Assembly (NCBI GenBank): GCA_018716135.1
Contig: DVKG01000003.1
Location: 62,001 to 126,000 of the forward strand
Direction of reading: 5' to 3'
Origin: Scybalosoma faecavium
GTDB lineage: Bacteria; Bacillota; Clostridia; Christensenellales; Christensenellaceae
Length of the DNA: 64,000 nt
The position numbers and the translations under genes were made by a program. The notes below the pieces were generated by a model. It ran no database searches. It was not told the origin of the DNA and saw nothing but the letters and a program-made list of their open reading frames with translations. Positions 56,102 through 64,000 of this stretch are shown here, piece by piece. Position 1 is the stretch's first letter; each line of letters begins with the position of its first letter.

Positions 56102-57403
56102 TTATCCATCTGCACGCATAGCCTCCAGAGGACTCATTTTCATCGCCTTTCGCGCAGGATATATACCCGAAAGCACTCCCACAAACACAGCAATTCCTAT
56201 AGCTCCCAGAGCTACCCATGCCGGTATCTGTATCTTCATTCCTTCTGAAAAATACATCCCTAAAAAGCTGGTTTGCTCCGAGCCCGTGTTTATAACAAGA
56301 ACTATAACATAGCTCACCGCAAGCCCGAGAGCCCCTCCCAGAAAACCTATAAGCGACGATTCCACTAAGAAAAGCTGACGGATTTTGCTTATCTTCATTC
56401 CAACCACTTTCATGATACCTATATCCCGCCGTCTTTCCAGTATGCTGGCATACATAGTGTTTGCAATTCCAATCGCCGATACGAACAGCGATATCAGTCC
56501 TATAGCAAAGAGCTGCCCCTGCTGCCTGTTCTGTTCCTGCTGCATTTCGGATATATATTCAGTCTCGCTGTATGTCTCATACCCCAGCTTCTTTATCTCA
56601 TTCATAACAGCTTCCACATTCTTCATTTCGTCTACGCGAACAATCACCTGCTCATAGCTGTTTATTGAGATACCCTCATTCTGAGCCAATTCTTTATTAT
56701 CCATAAGCATACGCTTTGCAACAGAAAGATCTATGTATATGTTGTACTCATTGTCTCCGGCTACGCCCGCCGCCGACGCTCTGTATATCCTGCCTTTAGG
56801 CAGCGTATCCTCTGCGTTCTCGTTCTCATCCTGCGGATAGCCGAACTGCACCTCAAACGATGCGTTCAGCCAGTCAATGTCAGGTGAATATAACCGGTAT
56901 TGCTCATAATCTGAATAATTCGGCGGATTTGCAGGATCGACAAACTCCCTCGCCGATTCGCCGCCTATGACAAGCTCGGGCATCCCCCCGCCGGAAGCAA
57001 ACATTCCGCCCTCCCGGAAGTCAAGCTTGAGCACATCAGCGCTCACTCCGTATATCTGCGTAGAAAGCTCGTACTTGCCTGTCGTTATAGTCGCGGGGAA
57101 TCTTATCACCGGCGACGCCGCCTCCACGTGCTCCATCGCCGCAATAGACTTCACAGTGCTGTCCGTAATACCGCTGCGCTTTCCCGTGCCGCTGTAGCTT
57201 CCGTAATCATTTATCTCTATTTTTGTCAAACTAGAGTTATCCATAAGCATATCGCTGAACTGTTTATAATTCGAATACCCTATAGAGAGCATAAGCACGA
57301 TACACGCCGTGCCTACTATCACGCCCAGCACAGTCATAAAAGTGCGCGGCTTTCTCCTGCTGAGGTTCAGAGCCGCCAGCTTAAATAAATCAGCCGTCCT
57401 CAT
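56102..57403 (-). CDS. ABC transporter permease, MacB/FtsX type
   Basis: 433 residues: N-terminal helix (TFMTVLGVIVGTACIVLMLSIGY), a large extracytoplasmic domain (about 45-290, MacB_PCD-like, with SPVIRFPATITTGKYELSTQ), then three helices (QLFAIGLISLFVSAIGIANT; LVESSLIGFLGGALGLAVSYVIVLVI; ALGAIGIAVFVGVLSGIYP) ending in the FtsX hallmark GIYPARKAMKMSPLEAMRADG. It does not import; relatives perform mechanotransmission or lipoprotein/peptide/antibiotic export. It overlaps the 3' end of the CARDB-like gene by 14 bases, so it is translated with it. Its ATPase is probably the one at 58993. Confidence 0.88.
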   Translation of the reverse strand: MRTADLFKLAALNLSRRKPRTFMTVLGVIVGTACIVLMLSIGYSNYKQFSDMLMDNSSLTKIEINDYGSYSGTGKRSGITDSTVKSIAAMEHVEAASPVIRFPATITTGKYELSTQIYGVSADVLKLDFREGGMFASGGGMPELVIGGESAREFVDPANPPNYSDYEQYRLYSPDIDWLNASFEVQFGYPQDENENAEDTLPKGRIYRASAAGVAGDNEYNIYIDLSVAKRMLMDNKELAQNEGISINSYEQVIVRVDEMKNVEAVMNEIKKLGYETYSETEYISEMQQEQNRQQGQLFAIGLISLFVSAIGIANTMYASILERRRDIGIMKVVGMKISKIRQLFLVESSLIGFLGGALGLAVSYVIVLVINTGSEQTSFLGMYFSEGMKIQIPAWVALGAIGIAVFVGVLSGIYPARKAMKMSPLEAMRADG

Positions 57404-58940
57404 CTTCTTCCGCCTTCTTGCGCAGCTTTTGTTTGCGCAAATACCACACTCCCAATCCCGCCGCTATGAGAACCGCGAGTATAATAACGCTTATCCACCA
57501 CTGACTCTGCGTTTTCGGCTGTTCTTCTTCCTCATTCGTCTGAGCCAATGTATCTATAACAGGCGGATTTATGTTCGTCGTGAACTCGAACTCCTTTTCC
57601 GACGTATCTCCAAATTCATTTTCATATGTTATTTTGAGCTTTCCGCCGGTGGTTCCATATTTTTCGCCCGACGCCGTTTCGGAAGAATCCAGCGTCCCTA
57701 CGAAAACATACATATCTCCGGATTTCGACGCTCCGCTCTCCAAATTGCCCAAAAACGCGCTTCCCTCCGGGATCAGCCCCGGAGCGTCCACCTCCGCGCG
57801 CACATTATAAACCGTACCTCGTCCCATGTTCATGGCATTCACCGCCAGAGAAATAGTATCTCCCGCGTTCACCTCGCTCGGTATTTCCGGCTCGTCAAAT
57901 TCCAATCTTATGGGTTGAGTAATCTGCACTACAATAGATTCATCTGATGTATACGCCGTTCCTCCCGAGCCTTCATAGTCTACATGAAACGTTATCTTTT
58001 GCGGTTTAGGCTCTGCCGTCTGCTGAGCCATCATTTTAATATTAATCGAAACAGATGATTTCTTGCCTATATTCTTAAAATAAAAACTGTTCGTTTTATC
58101 CACAGGGATTATATCCGTGGTTTCTCCTTCTACCGTCACTTTGACGTTGCTCATTTTCTGTTTTTCATTTGTATTCTTTAACTTAACGGACAATTTAAAT
58201 TCTTTTCCGGCTTCCACAGGAGACGGACTGACAGTATACCCCTCTATCATTATTTTCGGCTGCGATGTATCACTGCCCGAGCTCGAACCGCTTGACCCTC
58301 CGCTCGAGCTGCCGCTGTCATCCACAAAGCTTCCGCCTGAGCCGCCGTCATCATCAACATAGCCTCCGCCGGAACTGCCGCCGTTCGCGTCTGGGCTGCT
58401 CAATGCAGAGGCCGAGGGCGACTCCGCGTTTTTCAAAGTTACATAAAGTGTATACGACTCCTCAAATTGATCTCCGTCCTTTTTTGTTCCTCTGACGCTC
58501 AGCGTAACCGGATACCTTCCGTTAGATGCATCCTCTCTTATCGGCAGCCTCACATCCGCCAGATACGCTCTGACCGAATCCTTTCCCGCATTCACGCTGT
58601 GCTCCGCCAGCTTAATAGTTTTAACATGATTTTCAAATTCAAAGGGTGAATTTGACGGATCTCCCAATCCCAGATTGACGTAAATCTCGTCGTTTTCCAG
58701 CTCCTGAGATGTAACAAACGGTACTACAATTCTCGCCTCTTTTTTTGTCACTGCCGGAACATATCCGTCGCCATACGTTTTTTCCATACCGTCGTAAAGA
58801 TTCACGTTGTCTATGTTCAGCACAGTATTAAAGCTTTTTGCTTTAATTGAGTCTGATACGCCGCTCTCCGCAGACGCCGCGGCTATGCCTGCGCCAAAAA
58901 TCAACACAATAGCAAGCAGTAAGCTTATTCCCCTCTTCAT
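57390..58940 (-). CDS. Membrane-anchored CARDB-like partner protein of the ABC system
   Basis: 516 residues. Signal peptide (MKRGISLLLAIVLIFGAGIAAASA), an N-terminal beta domain (about 30-170), a low-complexity Ser/Gly/Asp linker (about 175-230), two adhesive beta domains resembling CARDB folds (YTVSPSPVEAGKEFKLSVKLKNTNEKQKM; IPSEVNAGDTISLAVNAMNMGRGTVYNVR), a C-terminal helix (WWISVIILAVLIAAGLGVWYL) and a basic/acidic tail. It thus spans the wall zone and is held in the membrane. It is encoded between the ATPase and the permease and overlaps the permease gene, so it is likely an extracytoplasmic subunit, as in other clostridial MacB-like clusters. GAGGATG precedes the ATG. Confidence 0.8.
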   Translation of the reverse strand: MKRGISLLLAIVLIFGAGIAAASAESGVSDSIKAKSFNTVLNIDNVNLYDGMEKTYGDGYVPAVTKKEARIVVPFVTSQELENDEIYVNLGLGDPSNSPFEFENHVKTIKLAEHSVNAGKDSVRAYLADVRLPIREDASNGRYPVTLSVRGTKKDGDQFEESYTLYVTLKNAESPSASALSSPDANGGSSGGGYVDDDGGSGGSFVDDSGSSSGGSSGSSSGSDTSQPKIMIEGYTVSPSPVEAGKEFKLSVKLKNTNEKQKMSNVKVTVEGETTDIIPVDKTNSFYFKNIGKKSSVSINIKMMAQQTAEPKPQKITFHVDYEGSGGTAYTSDESIVVQITQPIRLEFDEPEIPSEVNAGDTISLAVNAMNMGRGTVYNVRAEVDAPGLIPEGSAFLGNLESGASKSGDMYVFVGTLDSSETASGEKYGTTGGKLKITYENEFGDTSEKEFEFTTNINPPVIDTLAQTNEEEEQPKTQSQWWISVIILAVLIAAGLGVWYLRKQKLRKKAEEDEDG

Positions 58941-58992
58941 CCCGTCATCCTCGTTTCCGTAATTTAAAATACTATCTAAGCAGCATTTTTTG

Positions 58993-59709
58993 TCATGTTA
59001 ACTGCTCCGTATTTTTTTGCTCCTCGATTTTCACAATTTCTCCGTCTGAAATGTGAACCACTCTATCCGCGTACTTGGCTTTCTCCATATCGTGCGTTAC
59101 CATCAATAAAGTAGCGCCCTCTCTGACCGCCTCGCGCAATATCTCCATAACCTGAGCGGACGTCGCGCTGTCCAAATTTCCGGTAGGTTCATCCGCGAAG
59201 AGTATCTCCGGCTTAGTTATCAGCGCTCTTGCTATAGACACGCGCTGCTGCTGTCCTCCGGAAAGCTCTCCGGGGTCGTGCGTCAGATGCCCCGACAGCC
59301 CCACCTTACTCAGCATTTCCCGCGCCTGCTTCTCTCTTTTATGCGGCGGTACGCCTTTGAGCATAAGAGGAAAAGCCGCATTCTCCAGAGTAGTTAAATT
59401 GTCCATCAAATTAAAGCTCTGAAAAATAAACCCTACGTTTTCCAGCCTGAAATTTACCAGTTCATCCTCACTGAGCTTGTGTACCGGTTTGCCTTTCACG
59501 AACACCTTGCCCGCCGTCGGCTTTTCCAGCCCTGCTATCAAATTCAGCAGTGTAGATTTACCGCTTCCCGATGTGCCGACAACAGCGACAAATTCTCCGC
59601 GGCGCACGTCCAGATTCACTCCCCCCAGAGCTTTAAATCTGATCTTTTTTGTTTTATATATTTTTACGAGATTTCTTACGCTGATTATCGCTTCCATGTT
59701 TCTGCACAT
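58993..59709 (-). CDS. ABC transporter ATPase, LolD/MacB type
   Basis: About 235 residues. Walker A GTSGSGKSTLLNLIAG, Q-loop FIFQSFNLMDNLTTLEN, signature LSGGQQQRVSIARAL, Walker B EILFADEPTGNLD, and H-loop LLMVTHDMEKA, with the TGNLDS form of the MacB/LolD exporter ATPases. It pairs with the FtsX-type permease downstream. The start is uncertain: ATG 59709 has no clear ribosome site and ATG 59697 is as plausible; the gene begins 12 bases after the previous one, so coupling is likely. Confidence 0.9.
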   Translation of the reverse strand: MCRNMEAIISVRNLVKIYKTKKIRFKALGGVNLDVRRGEFVAVVGTSGSGKSTLLNLIAGLEKPTAGKVFVKGKPVHKLSEDELVNFRLENVGFIFQSFNLMDNLTTLENAAFPLMLKGVPPHKREKQAREMLSKVGLSGHLTHDPGELSGGQQQRVSIARALITKPEILFADEPTGNLDSATSAQVMEILREAVREGATLLMVTHDMEKAKYADRVVHISDGEIVKIEEQKNTEQLT

Positions 59710-59720
59710 CTTTCATCTTA

Positions 59721-60365
59721 TCATCTTATTACAGTAAGAACGCCCGCTTCCATCTCGCAGACTGTATCGCACAGCTCGTCTATATCTCCCGCATTATGGC
59801 TGGCCAGCAAAATCGTCTTGCCCTTTTCACGCAGACCTTTTATCAAAACGCGCATGTCGCGCACGCCTTGTTTATCCAGTCCGTTAAAAGGCTCGTCCAA
59901 TATCAGCAGAGACGGATCTTCCATTATGGCCTGCGCAATACCCAGCCTTTGTCTCATGCCCAGAGAGTACTTCGCCACGTGTTTTTTCATATCCGGGTCT
60001 AATCCTACCTGTTTTATAGTTTGTCTTATCTCCTTATCCCCTATCTTTCGCCTGAGCGATGCGAGAAGCTGTAAGTTTTTAAATCCGGTCAGAGCGGGCA
60101 GAAAACCCGGCGTCTCTATTATTATCCCCATGTCCTCGGGAAAGTCCATATCCTTGCCAACCTGTTCATAATCTACAAAAATACTGCCCCTAGTCGGAAG
60201 TAAAAATCCGCATATACATTTGAAAAGCACCGTTTTCCCCGAGCCGTTGTTTCCAACTATTCCGTGTATCTTCCCTGCTTCAAAATCATGCGTAACGTCC
60301 TTGAGAACATTCTCCTCCCCGAAGTCCTTGTATACATGCTGAACGCTTATAGCTATATCCTTCAT
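59721..60365 (-). CDS. ABC-2 exporter ATPase, BcrA-like
   Basis: 214 residues. Walker A IVGNNGSGKTVLFKCICG, Walker B LLILDEPFNGLD, H-loop LLASHNAGD. The signature is reduced (AKYSLGMRQRLGIAQA, with SLGMRQR for LSGGQ-x-QR), common in BcrA/antimicrobial-peptide exporters. It lies directly after two permease genes of the ABC-2 kind, with which it should form one exporter. AAAGGA stands before the ATG. Substrate unknown; self-protection against a peptide or lantibiotic is one option. Confidence 0.88.
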   Translation of the reverse strand: MKDIAISVQHVYKDFGEENVLKDVTHDFEAGKIHGIVGNNGSGKTVLFKCICGFLLPTRGSIFVDYEQVGKDMDFPEDMGIIIETPGFLPALTGFKNLQLLASLRRKIGDKEIRQTIKQVGLDPDMKKHVAKYSLGMRQRLGIAQAIMEDPSLLILDEPFNGLDKQGVRDMRVLIKGLREKGKTILLASHNAGDIDELCDTVCEMEAGVLTVIR

Positions 60366-60384
60366 AGATTATTCCTTTCAAAGC

Positions 60385-61281
60385 TCATGCGCTGCTTCCT
60401 GTAAAGTTAAAATTATATTTTCTCATACCTCTCAGAGCAGTATAAAGCACTGCGACTATCACGGCGCCGAATATGACATACGTCTGCCATAATCTCGGAA
60501 GAAGGTCATAACCGAAGTTGTGCATATGATAAGTCGCCTGATTCAGCGGAGACAGCCATCCCACCGCGACGTTAGCCTTGTACATTAATTGATCAGGCAG
60601 GTTAAAAATCTGCTTGAATATCTGAGGATTGAGCAGCAAGCCATATAAGCTGAAAATAAACACGCTGACAACACCCCAAAACTGTCCTTTGCGAATGTTC
60701 ACGGCGAGCATCACCGAAACCATCAGCAGAGTATACAAAAGCATAAGTATGAATATCGTACCCGTACATGCATACGGCGTCGTCATCTCCATCGTCTTTA
60801 CGAACGCCGGCAGAGCGATAGCGTTTCCCGCTCCCGAATACCCCAGCATGGCCGCAGTCTCGCTCCACATATCTCCCGCGAAGGAATTATGAGCGCACAA
60901 CAGAGACGTCGCCAAAAGTATAAACGACATGTATATCGCCGTCGACAGGCATATATATATTATCTGACCCCAGAGCCACGTCGAGCGCCGCGTCCGCATC
61001 AGATAGAACGGAGTCCCGTCGCAGATAAACGGCATGTCCGCGAACAGCAGCACCAACAGCAGAGAAGAAATCAGTATGTTGTTCGCATCGCCGAACGTCC
61101 ATACAAACGCCTCGAGCACCTGCATTATCGTTCCCTGTTCTTTAGAAAACTGGACTGCTTTATTAGAAAGCAGAAAGCAAAGTATAAACGCCAGCGCAAA
61201 TGTTACCACTATACGCGGATTCTTCTTCCACTGTCTGAAATTATACGCAGCTACAGTCCATGCCTGCCTGATACTAGACAT
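60385..61281 (-). CDS. ABC-2-type permease, first of a pair
   Basis: 298 residues with about six hydrophobic helices (NPRIVVTFALAFILCFLLSN; NILISSLLLVLLFADMPFI; IYICLSTAIYMSFILLATSLL; GTIFILMLLYTLLMVSVMLA; and two more). No catalytic motif. The start is the ATG at 61281, seven bases after AAAGGAGG; an in-frame ATG ten codons earlier lies inside the preceding gene. It overlaps that gene by 8 bases. Part of the exporter with the ATPase at 59721. Confidence 0.8.
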   Translation of the reverse strand: MSSIRQAWTVAAYNFRQWKKNPRIVVTFALAFILCFLLSNKAVQFSKEQGTIMQVLEAFVWTFGDANNILISSLLLVLLFADMPFICDGTPFYLMRTRRSTWLWGQIIYICLSTAIYMSFILLATSLLCAHNSFAGDMWSETAAMLGYSGAGNAIALPAFVKTMEMTTPYACTGTIFILMLLYTLLMVSVMLAVNIRKGQFWGVVSVFIFSLYGLLLNPQIFKQIFNLPDQLMYKANVAVGWLSPLNQATYHMHNFGYDLLPRLWQTYVIFGAVIVAVLYTALRGMRKYNFNFTGSSA

Positions 61282-62080
61282 CGCGCAGCCTCCTTTGTAT
61301 GAAAAGAGCATACAGCGCCGACAAAATCACTATCAGCTCTAACACGAGCAAGACAGCTCCCCATATCCCTGCGTTCCAAAGCTCCGACGGGTTGAGCCAC
61401 TCTCTCGGATTCAATACATAAACATCAGGAAAATACCTATCAGAAAGTATTACCAACACATAATAAAATATAAACGGCGATGCATACGCCATGTACTTGC
61501 TCATCGTCGCCGTCGCCAGCAAAGCTCCGACCAGCGACCACAGCGCGCCCGAGAGGAAAAACAGAAACGCTCGCCCCAGCAAATCTACAAATGTAACCTG
61601 AGCAGACACGTCAATTTCTTCAACCGACTGCATCAGCGCCGCCGTATCCGTCTCCTGCACGACCACCTCCATCGGCGTAAACACAATCGAAAACAACACG
61701 CAGATCAGAGCAACTCCGACGAGCAGCGTCATTCCGCCCGATACCGCCGTAGCGGTCACACGTGAAGCTGTATAGTCTCTGCGTCCTGCTCTGCAGAGAT
61801 AACCACGCAGATATTTGCTCTTGTAATCGTCTACAAACGCAGTAGTAAAAGGCAGCGCGCAGAGTATAGGCAGGACAAGCAGCATCACTTCCGACTTCAG
61901 CGACGTTATCGTAAGCTGGATAGAGTACCCCGGAGGCAATCCGCCCTCCATCTGCCCTTGAAAGACAGCGATTATCTCTTCCAACACTCCGAAAAACGCC
62001 GCCGCTGCCATCCCTGCAGCTCCCACGACGAAGCCCCACGACGTGAGAGCGCGCCTCATATCCGTTCTCAAGCAATACAT
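61274..62080 (-). CDS. ABC-2-type permease, second of a pair
   Basis: About 268 residues with six hydrophobic helices (SWGFVVGAAGMAAAAFFGVL; VMLLVLPILCALPFTTAFVD; AVSGGMTLLVGVALICVLFSI; LFFLSGALWSLVGALLATA; ASPFIFYYVLVIL; WGAVLLVLELIVILSALYAL). The start is uncertain: a TTG at 62101 has AAAGG only 3 bases away, while the ATG at 62080 has AAGGA 13 bases away; I prefer the ATG. First gene of this exporter operon. Confidence 0.75.
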   Translation of the reverse strand: MYCLRTDMRRALTSWGFVVGAAGMAAAAFFGVLEEIIAVFQGQMEGGLPPGYSIQLTITSLKSEVMLLVLPILCALPFTTAFVDDYKSKYLRGYLCRAGRRDYTASRVTATAVSGGMTLLVGVALICVLFSIVFTPMEVVVQETDTAALMQSVEEIDVSAQVTFVDLLGRAFLFFLSGALWSLVGALLATATMSKYMAYASPFIFYYVLVILSDRYFPDVYVLNPREWLNPSELWNAGIWGAVLLVLELIVILSALYALFIQRRLRDV

Positions 62081-62258
62081 ATACCACTCATATTCCTTCA
62101 ATTTCCTTTCAGTCGGGGCTTGATTTAAGAGTAACAGATGCTTATATGCATGTCAATATATTTTAGCCGCATGTAGTCTTATAGTTACAAGATTTTTACA
62201 TGTTTTGATTTTATCTTAACACCTTTACCTATACGGCGTTTACTTTTGACTAAATAAC

Positions 62259-63653
62259 TTAATGCATATTCTCTCTGTCTATTACAGTTCCGTCAACCGC
62301 ATTGACACAAACGAAGCACGTCACGGCGTCCGACTCCACAGCATTCCCGCTTGCATAGCTCTCATGTCCGCAGAAGCACCATGTCGGGATTAACTTGTAA
62401 TCTTCGCCGTTCTGCATCAGAACTTTAGTCAGACCAAGTTCAACCCGAGTTATGACGATCTCTCGTTCTTCTTCGGCGTCCAGCGCGCCCAGTGTATATT
62501 TCATCTGCTTTTCAAACACTGATTTCGCTTCCTCGAACGACATTACATTTGCGTTGTCGTTTTCCACTTCGGCATTTGAGATGTTGTACCAGCTCGCGCT
62601 TGTTATATCTCCGCGTATAGTCTGCACGATAAGGCTCTCTTTTCCCCATAGCGCGTTATACATACTCGCATTCGCATCGGCCTCAGCGCCGGCAATTTCC
62701 TGATCGTATTTCGTGTATGTCTCAGAATAGCCGTTAATATCTCTCGTATAGTAGAACGCAAACATTCCGTCGCCTTTATCCACCGCTTGTAATTTCATAT
62801 AATCTGCACCTATCGTTTTGACAAAATCATCTACTGTTTTTCTCACTGCTGTAAATTCAGCATCATTTGCCAGAGAATCCGGATGCAGACACTCCGCGGT
62901 TCTTTCTATATATTCACCCATATCGTCAAACTGAATATATAGATCCGTCCCATGATACGGGCCCTTCCAGTTGACAAAATCTAACTGTACATAATTGTCG
63001 TCTTTCACAGCGGTTATATTTAGCTGGTCTGAGGCTTCCGCAGAATCCTGTCTCAACACATAATCCGTCTCCTCCAAAGATGAAATGTCATCTGCCAGCA
63101 AATAATCCCTCTCAGCCTCTGAGACCAAAGTTCTAAGCTGATCAACCGCATTGTTTACCGTACTACCCCCTCTTCCGTCTCCATATGTCGGAAAATTCAA
63201 TAGACCGCTGCCTTCGCTTTGATACGGCTCCAGGCTCTGCCCGTTTTCAGCTTTGGATAAAAGCTCCTTGTAGAACATCAGCTTTTTTTCAATCTGCTGT
63301 TTTATGAGCTGCGCTCTGTAGACTTTGTAACCCGGCAGCAGCTTTTCCGTGAATATCCTGCATTCTTCCGAAGTAAAAGCATTGTTTTCCAGTTTAGCTA
63401 CGGGCACTGTCTTTCCGCTTTTTATTCCGGATACAACCGCGTTCGCCGACAGCTTAACGCCATTGCCGTACTCCTCTTCATATTGCCAGCTCGTTTCTAC
63501 TCCGCCGCCGCTCACTCCCGTTTCCGCAGTTTCTAAAAGACGGCTCTCCAGATCTTTGTTTTTCGCTTCAATCGCCGCCGTCTCAGGCGTAGCCTGGCAG
63601 GCAGCAAACAGAAGCACCGCCGCAGCAGCCATGGAAATAACTATTCTTTTCAT
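62259..63653 (-). CDS. DUF6034-like lipoprotein (paralogue 1)
   Basis: 464 residues from the ATG at 63653 (GGAG 6 bases upstream). The lipoprotein signal peptide ends in the lipobox LLFAAC-Q, so the mature protein is tethered outside. The body has no catalytic motif I recognise. The plan (a Lys/Glu-rich N-terminal half, then LGLTKVLMQNGEDYKLIPTWCF and VNAVDGTVIDRENMH at the end) resembles clostridial DUF6034 lipoproteins. The C terminus matches that of the gene immediately upstream (NAVDG-x-VI). Upstream of the ABC exporter by 158 bases on the same strand; a link is possible but unproven. Confidence 0.7.
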   Translation of the reverse strand: MKRIVISMAAAAVLLFAACQATPETAAIEAKNKDLESRLLETAETGVSGGGVETSWQYEEEYGNGVKLSANAVVSGIKSGKTVPVAKLENNAFTSEECRIFTEKLLPGYKVYRAQLIKQQIEKKLMFYKELLSKAENGQSLEPYQSEGSGLLNFPTYGDGRGGSTVNNAVDQLRTLVSEAERDYLLADDISSLEETDYVLRQDSAEASDQLNITAVKDDNYVQLDFVNWKGPYHGTDLYIQFDDMGEYIERTAECLHPDSLANDAEFTAVRKTVDDFVKTIGADYMKLQAVDKGDGMFAFYYTRDINGYSETYTKYDQEIAGAEADANASMYNALWGKESLIVQTIRGDITSASWYNISNAEVENDNANVMSFEEAKSVFEKQMKYTLGALDAEEEREIVITRVELGLTKVLMQNGEDYKLIPTWCFCGHESYASGNAVESDAVTCFVCVNAVDGTVIDRENMH

Positions 63654-63682
63654 TTGTTTCTCCATTGTTTGATCTGCCGACT

Positions 63683-64000
63683 TCAATAGCCTAATACACG
63701 GCTAATTACACTGCCGTCTACAGCATTTATCGTTAAATAACTGTGAGCGTATACACGGCCTTCTTCGGATCTGTCGCCTTCTATGTTGCTGTCAAACTTC
63801 TTCCCTTCGCCCGGCCGATATACCTCTGTTACACTCCCAAAGAAATCCCACGCCGGCACGAGCAAGTATTCATCATTTGAATTTTCTCTCCGGACTTTCG
63901 CATAGCCGAGCGTTATTCTATCTATATTCAACTCGTATCCTTCCAGGTATTCATTGTCGCTGAATCTGTCGGTACGCTGAATATTTGATTCAAAGGATGT
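63683..64000 (-). CDS. DUF6034-like protein (paralogue 2), C-terminal part only
   Basis: The frame stays open to the window edge, so the first part is missing; the TTG at 63931 is an internal Leu codon. The visible 105 residues contain RITLGYAKVRRENSNDEYLLVPAWDFFGS and end LTINAVDGSVISRVLGY, parallel to the end of the neighbouring lipoprotein. The stop lies 30 bases before that gene's start, so the two form a tandem pair. Confidence 0.7.
   Translation of the reverse strand, partial: TSFESNIQRTDRFSDNEYLEGYELNIDRITLGYAKVRRENSNDEYLLVPAWDFFGSVTEVYRPGEGKKFDSNIEGDRSEEGRVYAHSYLTINAVDGSVISRVLGY

Overview
The window comes from a low-to-mid GC Gram-positive anaerobe, most likely a spore-forming member of the class Clostridia. 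The evidence is a YunB-type sporulation gene, an HPr kinase, a TRAP homologue, a DAP-type MurE, the mraZ-rsmH-ftsL-pbp order, tandem yajC genes next to tgt, and a three-gene 4-hydroxybutyrate to crotonyl-CoA cluster typical of 4-aminobutyrate/succinate-fermenting, butyrate-forming clostridia. I cannot place it to genus from sequence alone. Most genes lie on the minus strand. No transposase, CRISPR array, prophage or rRNA gene is visible.

Layout. 1-2 kb: serC (5' cut)-serA serine synthesis. 2-4.6 kb: Zn/Cd efflux ATPase, a separate HMA metal-binding protein and an ArsR/SmtB repressor behind a perfect 15-2-15 palindromic operator. 5.9-9.1 kb: a translationally coupled set of a two-domain PPK2 polyphosphate:AMP phosphotransferase, a sigma factor, a membrane DUF4367-like protein and a small secreted protein. 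9.4-11.7 kb: GNAT acetyltransferase, isochorismatase-like hydrolase and a secreted three-repeat FnIII protein. 11.8-14.2 kb: feoAB under a 16-bp palindrome. 14.3-17.3 kb: tgt, two yajC genes, a TIGR04086-type membrane protein and a small helical protein. 17.6 kb: tRNA-Thr. 17.8-21.2 kb: a large SpoIID/SH3b/six-Big2 protein. 21.4-27.3 kb: mraZ-rsmH-ftsL-pbp-murE behind three MraZ boxes. 27.6-34.7 kb: ribokinase-type kinase, MATE exporter, cysteine desulfurase-thiI pair, proA and a BofC-like protein. 35-39.8 kb: 4-hydroxybutyrate dehydrogenase, 4-hydroxybutyryl-CoA dehydratase and 4-hydroxybutyrate CoA-transferase with strong codon bias. 40-46.8 kb: yebC, yunB, a class A PBP, an SH3b/peptidoglycan-binding protein and a uracil-DNA glycosylase lacking Fe-S cysteines. 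47-52.5 kb: dnaE-mtrB(TRAP)-pfkA-thioesterase. 52.8-56 kb: HAD phosphatase, hprK, ogt and tRNA-fMet. 56.1-64 kb: a MacB-like ABC system with a membrane-anchored CARDB-like partner, a second ABC-2-type exporter and two tandem DUF6034-like lipoproteins.

The most unusual structure is a family of seven dispersed intergenic repeats (up to 143 bp) that share fixed ends, all lie in the same orientation, lose internal hairpin modules independently, and in full form can fold as a perfectly stacked four-way-junction cloverleaf. One copy supplies the stop codon of proA. Two others sit directly against gene starts. No enzyme for their spread is encoded in the window. This is the best candidate for an undescribed element.
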